Shown here: piece by piece, positions 51,966 to 60,533 of the stretch
How the letters are laid out: each line of letters begins with the position of its first letter
Position numbering within the stretch: position 1 is the first letter of the stretch
NCBI GenBank assembly: GCA_042408595.1
Contig: JBHOQX010000098.1
Location: forward strand, 9,990 to 73,989
Direction: 5' to 3'
DNA: 64,000 bases
Source: JBHOQX01 sp042408595
GTDB taxonomy: Bacteria; Chloroflexota; Chloroflexia; Chloroflexales; Roseiflexaceae
Program-made: the position numbers and the translations under genes
Notes under the pieces: model-generated
Databases searched by the model: none
What the model saw: the letters and a program-made list of their open reading frames with translations, nothing else
What the model was told of the DNA's origin: nothing

Positions 51966-53243
51966 ATGCATACAACTAACTTCTCCCTGGGTATCACCTA
52001 CTGGCCGCGCCGCAGCGGCTATGGCTGGTGGCGGGCCTTCGACCGCGGCGAGACGCGCGACGACATGGCGCAGGTCGCCGGGCTGGGCTGTGATACGGTG
52101 CGCTTCTGCCTGCGCTGGGAGGACTTCCAGCCCGAGCCGCGCCGGCTGAACTCCGCCGCCCTGCGGGATTTCGAGCGTGCGCTGGATCTCGCGGGCGACG
52201 CCGGGCTGCGGGTCGCCGCCGTGCTCTTCCCGGTCGCCATCGGCGGGCAGTTGGCGCTGCCTGCCTGGGCAAGCCGCCCGGATCCGGTTGATCTGATGCG
52301 ATTGATCCTCGGCGAGGCGGCGGGTGTTCGACCTCCCGTACGCCTGAATGGCGAGCGACCCGCCGGGCTGCACCCCATCGATACGCCGCCGGTGATCTAT
52401 GGTGATGCCTACCATGCCAGCAATGCGCCGAATCTATTCACTGACTCGCGGTTGCGCCAGGCGCAGCGCTACCTGATCAGCGAGGTCGTGGGGTATTTCG
52501 CCAGCCACCCCGCGCTCCTCGGCTGGCAGCTCGGCGAAGGGCTGGAGCGGCTGCATGCGCCCGCCTCCGCGGCCGCCGCACAGGAGTGGATCGAGGAGCT
52601 GGCGGCGCTGGCGCGCGAGTGCGGCGGTGTCGCCATCGGGTTCGGAGCTACGCGCAGCCTGCTGCACCCTGCCGGCCCGCGCCCGGAGCATCTCGCCGCC
52701 GCCTGCGACCTGGCCGGACTCACGCTCGATACCCCGCTGCCGCTGCCGGAGGCCGGGCCGCTCGCGCCCGAGTCGGTGACCTTCGCCTACCGACTGGCCG
52801 CCGGGCTGGCCGGGCAGCCGCTCCTGCTGGCCGGCCTGGGCGCACCGACCGCACCCGAGCGCGAGACCGGCTGGGTGGAGACCGACTGCTACGGCCGCAC
52901 GACGCGCGTCTACCGCGCTGCCCCCCAGGAGCAGGCCGAGTTCCTGGCCGACGCGATCAGGCAGCTCTGGCAGGCCGGCGCGCGCGGTGTCTGGCTCACC
53001 GATTACGCCGACTATCCGCCCGATCAGTGGGCGCTGCCGCCGCTCGACCGGAGCGTCGCTGCCCGCACGCGCGGGCTGGTGGACGCGGCCGGGCGGGAGA
53101 AGCCGGCCGCCGGCGCGTTACGCGAGCTCGCCGCCACGCTGCGCGGCCAGGAACAGCCGATGCCAGCACCGTTTGAGGTGGATGCCGAGCGCTACTGGCG
53201 CGATCCGCGCGCCGCGCTCACCCGTCTGTGGCGCGACGCGTGA
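51966..53243 (+). CDS. TIM-barrel glycoside-hydrolase-like protein (cellulase superfamily)
   Basis: The 425-residue protein begins GITYWPRRSGYGWWRAFDRGETRDDMAQVAGLGCDTVRFCLRW, which is like the first strands of GH5-related barrels. VVGYFASHPALLGWQLGEGLER follows, with GWQLGE fitting the NE/GE acid-base position. A second acid may be in WVETDCYG. No signal peptide is present, so the enzyme may act inside the cell. GGAGG lies nine bases before the ATG. The substrate is unknown. Confidence 0.7.
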   Translation: MHTTNFSLGITYWPRRSGYGWWRAFDRGETRDDMAQVAGLGCDTVRFCLRWEDFQPEPRRLNSAALRDFERALDLAGDAGLRVAAVLFPVAIGGQLALPAWASRPDPVDLMRLILGEAAGVRPPVRLNGERPAGLHPIDTPPVIYGDAYHASNAPNLFTDSRLRQAQRYLISEVVGYFASHPALLGWQLGEGLERLHAPASAAAAQEWIEELAALARECGGVAIGFGATRSLLHPAGPRPEHLAAACDLAGLTLDTPLPLPEAGPLAPESVTFAYRLAAGLAGQPLLLAGLGAPTAPERETGWVETDCYGRTTRVYRAAPQEQAEFLADAIRQLWQAGARGVWLTDYADYPPDQWALPPLDRSVAARTRGLVDAAGREKPAAGALRELAATLRGQEQPMPAPFEVDAERYWRDPRAALTRLWRDA

Positions 53244-53361
53244 CGCAGCCTGGAGGGCAACGCGCACAGCGTTGTGATAGCAGCCTTCAAACGGGCGCCA
53301 ATCCGCATGCGAGGGCCCACGAGCGGAAGAGCTGAAGCGCCTAGCAGCAAGGCTGGCCGCG

Positions 53362-54642
53362 TCATTTACCCAGGATGGCGCGCAGCCGCTCATCGGCAGC
53401 AGTCACAGCATCGGACGGGCTGGCCTGCTCGAAGAGCACCTGCCGCTGCATCAGCAGCAGAGTCTGCCAGATCGCATCGCGGTTGGCGCCATTCAGCATC
53501 GGGCGGGCCCGCCCCGCCTGCTCACGAAAGACGCGCGCGGCGGCCGTCTGCGGGTCATCGCCGGCGAGCTTGAGTGCAGCGCTCGCCGGCTGCACATCCA
53601 CCCGCAGCAGCTCGCGCTGTGCCTCGTCGCTGGCGATATAGCGCAAGAACTCAACCGCCGCGTTGCGCTCGGCCGCCGCCGCCCGCTTGCTGACGGCCAC
53701 CACCTGGCTTTGCAGCAGCGGCTCCGGCGCGCGGCCGGTCTGGCTGAGGAGCGGCAGGGGGGCGATGCCCATCTTCTCGCCCCACAGCCGGCGCATGTCG
53801 GGGAGTTGATGGGCCCAGGCGAAGGTGATGAGGACGCTGTTGTTCTTCAACGCACGATCCACCTGGATGCCCGAATCCGGGCGGATGAACAACTCCGGGT
53901 CGGCGCGAAGCTGCGCCAGCCACGCCAGCCAGCGCTCCGTGCCCGCCCGGCCCGCTCCGCCAAGCGCCGGCGCGCCGGTGTCGTCGAAGACGCGGCCATC
54001 GAAGGCATACAGATAGCCGAGCATGTTGTCGAGGGACAGATTGACCGCCAGCCCCCAACGTGGCGGCGTGGCGTCCGGGGCGCTCAGGCCGTGCGCCAGG
54101 CTGATCAGCAGGTCGGTGTCTTCCGGCGCCTCGGAGAGGTTCGCGCGATTGTAAAACAGCGCCAGGGTGTCGAACGAGAGCGGCATACCGTACAGCCGCT
54201 GCTGACCGCCGGCACCGGCGGCGCGGGCGCTTGCGAGCGCCGCGGGGAGGGTGGCGCGCTGAGTCTCGGCCGGGATCGCTTCATCCAGGTCGAGCAACAG
54301 GTCGCTGGTGGCGAGCGTGCCCAGCCAGGAGCTGGGGACAAGCACCAGGTGCGGCCCGACCCCCGCCTGCGTCGCGGCGCGCAGATCGCCGGGCAGCGAA
54401 GCGAGCGGGCGCTCCTCGAGCAGCACGCGGCCGTTCTGCCGCCCCTGGTTGTAGCGGTCCACCAGGCGGGCGAGCGCGTCGCGCGGCGCCCCCGACCAGC
54501 CGTGCCACATGCGCAGCGTGATCGCCGGGGTAGCGGCAGGCGGGGCGGGTGTGGCGCCAGGGTCCGGGCCGGCACTGGTCGTGCACGCGCCGAGGAGCAA
54601 CCCCAGCAGCACCACGATGGCGATCAATCGGCGGTCGGTCAC
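53362..54642 (-). CDS. ABC transporter sugar-binding lipoprotein
   Basis: The 426-residue protein has a lipoprotein signal (IAIVVLLGLLLGAC, lipobox LGAC), a Ser/Thr/Pro linker, then an extracellular solute-binding fold (ITLRMWHGWSGAPRDALARLVDRYNQ, typical of the maltose/multiple-sugar group). The length is normal. No permease or ATPase gene is adjacent, so it depends on transporters elsewhere. The start is GTG at 54642, overlapped by the TGA of a 26-codon ORF (GTGA), which supports this start by translational coupling. Confidence 0.85.
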   Translation of the reverse strand: MTDRRLIAIVVLLGLLLGACTTSAGPDPGATPAPPAATPAITLRMWHGWSGAPRDALARLVDRYNQGRQNGRVLLEERPLASLPGDLRAATQAGVGPHLVLVPSSWLGTLATSDLLLDLDEAIPAETQRATLPAALASARAAGAGGQQRLYGMPLSFDTLALFYNRANLSEAPEDTDLLISLAHGLSAPDATPPRWGLAVNLSLDNMLGYLYAFDGRVFDDTGAPALGGAGRAGTERWLAWLAQLRADPELFIRPDSGIQVDRALKNNSVLITFAWAHQLPDMRRLWGEKMGIAPLPLLSQTGRAPEPLLQSQVVAVSKRAAAAERNAAVEFLRYIASDEAQRELLRVDVQPASAALKLAGDDPQTAAARVFREQAGRARPMLNGANRDAIWQTLLLMQRQVLFEQASPSDAVTAADERLRAILGK

Positions 54643-54719
54643 AGCACGGTCGCTCGCTCGCTCAACGACACTCGGCCCGAAACAAAAAGGCAGCCCACGG
54701 GAGGCGTGGCGCTGCTCAT
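54639..54719 (-). CDS. 26-codon leader ORF coupled to the lipoprotein gene
   Basis: The peptide starts MSSATPPVGCLFVSG and ends RATVL. GGAAGG lies nine bases before the ATG and a consensus-like promoter 35 bases upstream. Its TGA overlaps the GTG start of the lipoprotein. It is too short for the usual gene cutoff. It could be a true leader peptide or the natural N-terminal frame of the transcript. Confidence 0.5.
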   Translation of the reverse strand: MSSATPPVGCLFVSGRVSLSERATVL

Positions 54720-54753
54720 CCGCGGTTCCCTTCCGCTCCTGCGCTGTCGTACG

Positions 54754-54783
54754 ATTATAGCACGACGGCACGGGCCGGCGCAA
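54754..54783 (-). promoter_or_regulatory. Promoter of the lipoprotein gene
   Basis: On the minus strand TTGCGC (54778-54783) and TATAAT (54754-54759, TGC extension) are 18 bp apart, just upstream of the leader ORF. Confidence 0.65.
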
Positions 54784-54798
54784 GGCGCGTGATTTCCA

Positions 54799-54827
54799 TT
54801 GACGTGCAAAGCGTTCCGCGGTAAAAT
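54799..54827 (+). promoter_or_regulatory. Promoter of the MarR-type gene
   Basis: TTGACG (54799-54804) and TAAAAT (54822-54827) are 17 bp apart and about 115 bases before the start at 54944. The promoter is divergent from the lipoprotein promoter, only 16 bp away. Confidence 0.7.
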
Positions 54828-54943
54828 ATTGTGAAACCCATACGCGCCCCCCCGCCTCGGCATGCCCGCAGACGGGGCATTCTGCTCCAGCATTCCCATG
54901 GCATGAGCCGACTAGCCGCCTACCCACAGGCAGGAGGATGGGC

Positions 54944-55435
54944 ATGGCCGACAAAGCGAACCGGCGCGCGCGTGTCGCGGCGATCGATCGTGTGTTGCGC
55001 GAGATCGGCTGGCATACCCAGAAACAGACCGCACATATGCTCGCCCGGCCGCAGATCGACCTGACGCTGCCGCAGATGGTGACCCTCTTCGCCATCCACG
55101 ACAGCGGCACATGCCGTATGAGCACGCTGGCCGAGCTGACCCAACAGTCAGCCGGGACGCTCACCGGCATCGTCGATCGCCTGATCGCAGACGGGCTGGT
55201 GGCACGTGTCCGGAACACAAGCGACCGGCGCGTCGTCGAAGTGACGCTGACGCCGGAGGGCGAGCGCCGCTTGGCCCAGGTGACGGCAGCCCGTTATGAG
55301 CAGACCAACCACGCCCTTAGCGGCTTCAGCGATTCGGATCTTGCGACACTGGAGCAGTTGCTTGGGCAGTTCCTCGAAGCCGTGCAACATCATGACACGC
55401 AGCCATCCCGTCTCTCGCGCGCAATCGAAGCGTAG
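54944..55435 (+). CDS. MarR-family transcription regulator
   Basis: The 163-residue protein has the MarR winged helix: LTLPQMVTLFAIHDSG, MSTLAELTQQSAGTLTGIVDRLIADGLVARVRNTSDRR, with the DRR wing. MarR proteins usually repress a linked transport operon and are relieved by a ligand. It is followed 36 bases later by an adaptor-permease pair, its likely target. AGGAGG (54932-54937) is six bases before ATG 54944; the ATG at 54938 abuts the ribosome site and is rejected. Confidence 0.9.
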   Translation: MADKANRRARVAAIDRVLREIGWHTQKQTAHMLARPQIDLTLPQMVTLFAIHDSGTCRMSTLAELTQQSAGTLTGIVDRLIADGLVARVRNTSDRRVVEVTLTPEGERRLAQVTAARYEQTNHALSGFSDSDLATLEQLLGQFLEAVQHHDTQPSRLSRAIEA

Positions 55436-55471
55436 CGGGCGGGGCGCCCGGCGCGCGGCGGGGGCGCTCCG

Positions 55472-57349
55472 ATGACCAGCCTCTTCCGGTCGCACCGCGT
55501 GCGCGCGGGGCTGACCGCGCTCGGGATCATCGCCCTTGTCGCCGCCGTCGCCTGGTTTGGGCTGTCCGGCCGCAGCGGGCCGGCTGCGCGCAAATTCGAC
55601 CTCGTCACCCCCCGCCGCGATACGATTACCGCGACCGTCAACGCCACCGGCCAGATCGAAGCGCAGCAGATCGCCAATCTCTCGTTTGTCACGCCCGGCC
55701 GCGTCGCGGCGGTGCTCGTCCGTGTGGGCGACCGGGTGCGCGCTGGCGCGCCGCTGGCCCGGCTCGATACCCGCGAGCTGGAGATCCGCCTGGCGCAGGC
55801 CGAGGCGCAGCTCCAGCAGGCCCAGGCCAGCTACGAAAAACTGGCTGCCGGCGCGACCCCCGCCGATCTGGCGATCGCCGCGGCGCAGCTCCGGCAGGCC
55901 CAGGCCCAGCAGCAGCAAACCGCCGGCAGCGTCTCGCCCGCCGACCTGGCCGCCGCCCGCGCCCAACTCGAACAGGCGCGGCTGGCCCTCCGCGCCGCCG
56001 AGGCCGGGGCCGACCCGACCGAATTGCAGCTTGCCGAGGCGCAGCTCCAGCAGGCGCAGGCCCAGCTCGACGCCCAACGCTCGCAGCTTTCTGCCGCCAA
56101 GACCAACGCCGAGCTTGCGCTCCAGCAGGCGGCCAACGCGCTGACGCAGGCTCAGGCGCGCTACGCGACGGCTAAGGCCAACTGGGAGTATGTGCAGGCG
56201 ACCGGCGCCGACCCGATCGTCCGCACGGTCGCCGACCCCAGCCGGCCCGGCAAGACGCGCCCGAACACGCTGAACGAATCGCAGCAGCGGCAGTATTACG
56301 ACGCCTTCGTCCAGGCCGAGGCGGCCCTGCGCAGCGCCGAGGCGCAACTCCAGCAGGCGCAGGTCAGCGCCGACAACGCCCGCCAGGCGGAGGCGGCGGG
56401 CGTGCGGCTGGTGGAACAGCAGCTCGCGGCCGCCCAAACAAAACGCGACCAGGTGGCGGCCGGGGCCAGCGCGGATCAGCGAGCCGCGGCCCGCGCACAG
56501 GTCGCCGCTGCCGAGGCGAACCTCAACCGGCTGCTCGGCGGGCAGCGCAGCGGGGCGCTCGCGGCGGCGGAGGCGGCGGTGGCGCAGGCGCAGGCGCGGC
56601 TGGAGCAACTCAAGGCTGGCCCCCAGCCGAGCGACCTGGCGCTCGGACAGGCACAGGTGGCGAGCGCCCGCGCCGCGCGCGACTTAGCGAAGCTGGCGCT
56701 CGACGAAGCGACGCTGATCGCTCCGTTCGATGGCACGGTGGCCGAGGTGAACATGCGCATCGGCGAGCTGGCGAGCGCCGCCAGACCAGCGGTGGTGCTG
56801 GCCGATCTCAGCGGGTTTTCGCTCACCGTGCGGGTGGACGAGATCGACATCCCGCGCCTCAACGCCGGCCAGCCGGTGACGATCACGCTCGACGCGCTGC
56901 CGGGGCTGGCGCTGCCGGGCCAGGTGACGCAGATCGCGCCGCTTTCCGCCAGCCAAGCCAGCAGCGCCAGCGCCTCGACCGTCACCAGCTACCAGGTGCA
57001 GATCAGCGCCCAGGCGAGCGATGCCCGGGTGCGCCCCGGCATGTCGGCCAGCGTCGATATCATCGTGGCTCGCAAGGATGGGGCGCTGCTGGTGCCACGC
57101 CGCGCCGTGCGCAACGACCGCGGCCGGCTGGTGGTGGATGTGCCGGTCGATCCCGCCGTCTGCGCCGCCCCGCTCGATCCGCGCGCGGCACAACCGGCCC
57201 TCACGCAGGTACCGGTGACGACTGGCCTGAGCAACGAGCTGCTGATCGAAGTGACCAGCGGGCTGAACGAGCAGTCGTGCGTGTATGTTGAGGGGATCGA
57301 TGCCCGGCTGCGGGACTTCCTGGCCGGCGGCCCACCGCGGCGGAATTGA
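55472..57349 (+). CDS. MacA/HlyD-type periplasmic adaptor protein
   Basis: The 625-residue protein has one membrane helix (about 13-32) and a lipoyl-like barrel split by an unusually long coiled coil. The coil, about residues 105-410, is built of Ala/Gln heptads with repeated AQLQQAQA. The second lipoyl half is LIAPFDGTVAEVNMRIGE, then beta-barrel regions near 440-520. Such adaptors link a permease to an outer component. It is normally 350-400 residues, so the coil here is expanded. It sits between the MarR gene and a MacB-like permease. Confidence 0.88.
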   Translation: MTSLFRSHRVRAGLTALGIIALVAAVAWFGLSGRSGPAARKFDLVTPRRDTITATVNATGQIEAQQIANLSFVTPGRVAAVLVRVGDRVRAGAPLARLDTRELEIRLAQAEAQLQQAQASYEKLAAGATPADLAIAAAQLRQAQAQQQQTAGSVSPADLAAARAQLEQARLALRAAEAGADPTELQLAEAQLQQAQAQLDAQRSQLSAAKTNAELALQQAANALTQAQARYATAKANWEYVQATGADPIVRTVADPSRPGKTRPNTLNESQQRQYYDAFVQAEAALRSAEAQLQQAQVSADNARQAEAAGVRLVEQQLAAAQTKRDQVAAGASADQRAAARAQVAAAEANLNRLLGGQRSGALAAAEAAVAQAQARLEQLKAGPQPSDLALGQAQVASARAARDLAKLALDEATLIAPFDGTVAEVNMRIGELASAARPAVVLADLSGFSLTVRVDEIDIPRLNAGQPVTITLDALPGLALPGQVTQIAPLSASQASSASASTVTSYQVQISAQASDARVRPGMSASVDIIVARKDGALLVPRRAVRNDRGRLVVDVPVDPAVCAAPLDPRAAQPALTQVPVTTGLSNELLIEVTSGLNEQSCVYVEGIDARLRDFLAGGPPRRN

Positions 57350-57432
57350 GACGGCCGGGCGGTGCCGCGATCCATAATGCCAGCTGTGCCTCTGCCACCT
57401 GTGCTACCGACTTCGCACTCCCTGCTATTCTA

Positions 57433-57550
57433 ACCAGGACGTACGCGGTGGGGAGGCTTGGAGGGACTTCGCCCCTCCACAACACGTTCTTGGGCGCGCA
57501 CGCGCGCCGAAAAAGAACCCCGTGGTGTGGCCGACCGCGTACATCCTGGT
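57433..57550 (+). mobile_element. 118-bp MITE-like element with 17-bp terminal inverted repeats
   Basis: The left end ACCAGGACGTACGCGGT (57433-57449) and the right end ACCGCGTACATCCTGGT (57534-57550) are inverted repeats with one mismatch. Inside are a GGAGGGACTTCGCCCC-type hairpin and GGGCGCGCACGCGCGCC, then GAAAAAGAACCCCG. No reading frame is present. It ends 27 bases before the permease start. Related bodies lie at 7421-7506, 46569-46645 and perhaps 28785-28840. A clear target duplication is not visible. Confidence 0.65.
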
Positions 57551-57577
57551 ATTACCGGCCATCCTTGTAGCCCGCCC

Positions 57578-58822
57578 ATGAGCATCTTCGAGTCGATCCG
57601 GATCGCCTTCGCGAGTCTGTTGGCGAACAAGCTGCGAGCCGCGCTAACGATGCTCGGCATCATCATCGGCGTCGGCGCGGTGATCGCGCTCCTGGCGCTC
57701 GGCAACGCGATCCAGACGCTTGTCACCAACGAACTCCAGGGCCTCGGCTCGAATCTGATCTTCCTCTTCGCCGGCACGAACAACCCGGAGACCAACCGCC
57801 GCGTGCCACCGGAGCTGACCAACGCCGACATCGCGGCGATCGCCGACCCGCTGAACGTCCCGGCGGCTGTCGCGATCGCCGCTGAGTACGGCCGCGGCGC
57901 CACGCTCAGCTACGCCGGCGCCAGCTACGACGGCCGCGTCGCCGGGGTGACGGCCAACTATCCGGCGGTGCGCAACGCAAAGGTCGCCAGCGGCGTGTTT
58001 TTCGACCAAAGCGCGATCGAGGCGCGCTCGCGCGTGGCGGTGATCGGTGCAAAGGTGCGCGATGCCCTCTTTCCCGACGAAGACCCGATCGGCCGACGCC
58101 TTCGCATCAACGACGTGAACTTCGAGGTGATCGGCGTGATGGCTCCTCGCGGCGGCAGCATCGGCCCGAACCAGGACGACAACGTCTTCGTGCCGATCTC
58201 GACAGCCCAGACGCGCCTCTTTCCGCCGCCCCCCGGCACGACCCGCCGGGTCGAGGCGAGCGTCGTGTATGTGCAGGCCGCCGACGAGCGCGGCATCGAC
58301 CAGGCGATCGACCAGATCACCACGCTGCTGCGCCAGCGCCGCGGCCTGACGTATCAGGACAACAACTTTACCATGATCACGCAACAGGACCTGGTGGCGT
58401 CGTTCAGCACGATCACCGGCGCGCTGACGGCCTTCCTCGGCGCGATCGCCGCGATCTCGCTGCTGGTTGGGGGGATCGGCATCATGAATATTATGCTGGT
58501 GAGCGTGACGGAGCGGACGAGCGAGATCGGCCTGCGCAAGGCGGTTGGCGCGCGCCGCAGCGACATCCGCACTCAGTTCCTGTTCGAGGCGCTGGCGCTG
58601 AGCCTCACCGGCGGAGTGCTCGGGATTGTGCTCGGCTACACCCTGGCGGGGATCGGGACGGCGCTGCTGCGCCGGCTGGCCGCAGGGGCGACAGCGCAAG
58701 TGCAGCTCAGCGCCATCTTGCTCGCCACGGCGACCTCGATCGCGGTCGGGTTGATCTTCGGCATCTACCCGGCGATCCGCGCCTCACGCCTCAACCCGAT
58801 CGATGCCCTGCGGCACGAGTGA
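57578..58822 (+). CDS. MacB-like ABC transporter permease
   Basis: The 414-residue protein has the MacB/FtsX layout: a first helix after FASLLANKLRAALTMLGIIIGVG, a large periplasmic domain (about 45-270), then three helices, with SVTERTSEIGLRKAVGARR before the last pair and NPIDALRHE at the end. It lacks an ATP-binding domain, so an NBD must come from elsewhere. A MITE-like element lies directly before it, and no strong ribosome site precedes the ATG. Its end overlaps the convergent acyltransferase by 39 bases. Confidence 0.9.
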   Translation: MSIFESIRIAFASLLANKLRAALTMLGIIIGVGAVIALLALGNAIQTLVTNELQGLGSNLIFLFAGTNNPETNRRVPPELTNADIAAIADPLNVPAAVAIAAEYGRGATLSYAGASYDGRVAGVTANYPAVRNAKVASGVFFDQSAIEARSRVAVIGAKVRDALFPDEDPIGRRLRINDVNFEVIGVMAPRGGSIGPNQDDNVFVPISTAQTRLFPPPPGTTRRVEASVVYVQAADERGIDQAIDQITTLLRQRRGLTYQDNNFTMITQQDLVASFSTITGALTAFLGAIAAISLLVGGIGIMNIMLVSVTERTSEIGLRKAVGARRSDIRTQFLFEALALSLTGGVLGIVLGYTLAGIGTALLRRLAAGATAQVQLSAILLATATSIAVGLIFGIYPAIRASRLNPIDALRHE

Positions 58823-60226
58823 CGCCACGCCCGGGGCGACATCGCGCGCCAGCCGCAGCAGCATCTCGAACTCGTCGTGGAACGCATCGACGATGATGTC
58901 CGGCTGCGAGACGAGCCGCTCGTCGGTCGCAACGCCGAGGCGGACATTGCCGTTGTAGCTGAGGATGCTGACGCCCATGCCGAGGCGCGCGGCCTGCGGC
59001 ACCCAGAACATGATGTCGGCCAGGCGGCTCCCGCCCAGGTAGATCGGCTGGCGCGGCCCGGGGACGTTCGTCATCACCGCGGTAACTTTCGAGCCGAACA
59101 GCTCGAACGCGGTGAACTGGAGCGGCGGCGGCAGCGCCCCCACGATGTTCAGCAGGCTGTAGGTGACGAGCGCGTCGGGTGAGTTCTTGATCTCCTCCAT
59201 GCTGTCACGCAGCGTCAGCAGGCGAGCCACCGGCTCAGCGACCCCCAGGGGGAGCGGGACGAACACCAGCCCGAATTGGTTGCCCAGCTCCAGCGCCCGG
59301 CTGATCGGGCGCAGATTCACCGGCACCGCTGCGCGGATCGTCAGCCCCTCCACCGGCTCGCCGATCTGCAAGAGGTAGCGCCGCAGCGCGCCGGCCGCCG
59401 CCGTCAGCAGGATGTCGTTGACCGTCCCACCGAGGGTCTGGCCGATCTGCTTGACCGCCGCGACCGGCACCGGCTCCGACCAGGCGGCGCGCTTGGCGAC
59501 GCCGAGCCTGCCCTTGAACGGCGTCTTCGGATCGGGCGGGAGGAGCGCCAGGCGGGCCAGCGCCTCCGCGCCGGAGAGCGCCACCGCGCCGGCTTTGGAG
59601 AGGGCTGGCAGGCCCGTGTCGTCGGTCAGCGCGGCGCGCGCCGCGGCGACTGCGCGCGCCGCGCCGTTCGCTGCGGCGCCCGTGAGCGACGCCGTCTGAC
59701 CGAGCATGCCGTTGAGCGGCCGAGAGCGCGGCGCGCCCAAGGGAGACTCGGGCAGGGCATCGGCGGCATCATCCGTCATGGACAGCAGCACCCCGACCAG
59801 CGCGATGCCGTCGGCGATGCAGTGGTGCAGCCGGGCGATGATCGCGCTCCCGCCGTCGTACCCCTCCACCAGATGGAACTGCCAGGGCGGCTTGGAGCGA
59901 TCGAGCGGGGTGCTCATCAGGTCGCCCACCAGGTCTTGCAGCGCGGCGCGGCCGCCAGGGGCCGGCAGGGCGATCCGGTGCAGATGCGAACGCACATCGA
60001 AGTTCGGATCGTCCTCCCAGTAGGCCGGACCGAGCAGCGGCGTGACGACTCGCTGGCGGAAGCGCGGCAGTTTCAGCAGGCGCTGCTCGATCACCGTGCG
60101 CAGCCGACCATATGGCAACGGATCGGCGAGCATCAGCACGCCGGTGATCATCATCAGGTTGATCGGATCTTCCATCCGCAGCCAGGCGTTATCGACAGGC
60201 GAGAGCGGCATACGCTTGGAAGCCAT
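58784..60226 (-). CDS. Wax-ester synthase/diacylglycerol acyltransferase (WS/DGAT family)
   Basis: The 480-residue protein carries the active-site motif HHCIADG at 134-140 (HHxxxDG). Family blocks PLSPVDNAWLRMEDP at the start, NDILLTAAAGALR and TNVPGPRQPIYLGG are also present. These enzymes esterify fatty alcohols or diacylglycerols with acyl-CoA, giving storage wax or triacylglycerol. AAAGGAG lies seven bases before the ATG. The end overlaps the convergent permease gene. Confidence 0.9.
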   Translation of the reverse strand: MASKRMPLSPVDNAWLRMEDPINLMMITGVLMLADPLPYGRLRTVIEQRLLKLPRFRQRVVTPLLGPAYWEDDPNFDVRSHLHRIALPAPGGRAALQDLVGDLMSTPLDRSKPPWQFHLVEGYDGGSAIIARLHHCIADGIALVGVLLSMTDDAADALPESPLGAPRSRPLNGMLGQTASLTGAAANGAARAVAAARAALTDDTGLPALSKAGAVALSGAEALARLALLPPDPKTPFKGRLGVAKRAAWSEPVPVAAVKQIGQTLGGTVNDILLTAAAGALRRYLLQIGEPVEGLTIRAAVPVNLRPISRALELGNQFGLVFVPLPLGVAEPVARLLTLRDSMEEIKNSPDALVTYSLLNIVGALPPPLQFTAFELFGSKVTAVMTNVPGPRQPIYLGGSRLADIMFWVPQAARLGMGVSILSYNGNVRLGVATDERLVSQPDIIVDAFHDEFEMLLRLARDVAPGVASLVPQGIDRVEA

Positions 60227-60300
60227 GGGTCTCTCCTTTGGCGCGCGGATCAGCCGCCGGCCGCCGTGCCCGGCCGCGAGCGCGGCGGGATGTCGTGCCA

Positions 60301-60328
60301 ATTATACCGCGCCTGCTGCGTCGGTCAA
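60301..60328 (-). promoter_or_regulatory. Promoter of the WS/DGAT gene
   Basis: On the minus strand TTGACC (60323-60328) and TATAAT (60301-60306) are 16 bp apart, 75 bases before the start at 60226. Confidence 0.75.
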
Positions 60329-60340
60329 CGGTGGATGTGG

Positions 60341-60346
60341 TACAAT
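60341..60346 (+). promoter_or_regulatory. -10 element of the DEAD-box helicase gene
   Basis: TACAAT with a TGG extension (TGTGGTACAAT). A clear -35 is absent. The predicted start lies near 60353, giving a leader of about 180 bases that holds a terminator. Confidence 0.5.
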
Positions 60347-60383
60347 ACGGCGCTGTGGCCGCAGACGGGCGGCCGCAACCGGG

Positions 60384-60417
60384 GGTGCCGGGGCCGCGTC
60401 GGCGGCGCCTTTTTTTT
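60384..60417 (+). terminator. Intrinsic terminator in the helicase leader (attenuator candidate)
   Basis: GGTGCCG (60384-60390) and CGGCGCC (60403-60409) form a GC-rich stem with one G-U pair, with a further CCG/CGG pair inside, followed by eight Ts (60410-60417). No plus-strand gene lies upstream, since the flanking gene is divergent. It stands between the -10 at 60341 and the helicase start at 60534. Confidence 0.7.
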
Positions 60418-60533
60418 GCCGGACGCGGCAGAGCGTAGCGCGAGCACGATAGACGGCGAGCGATTGCGGAGATGCGCCGAACGGCGCCGCAGTGTGCGGA
60501 GTCTATGTGATCTCGCAGTGAGAAAGCAGAACG

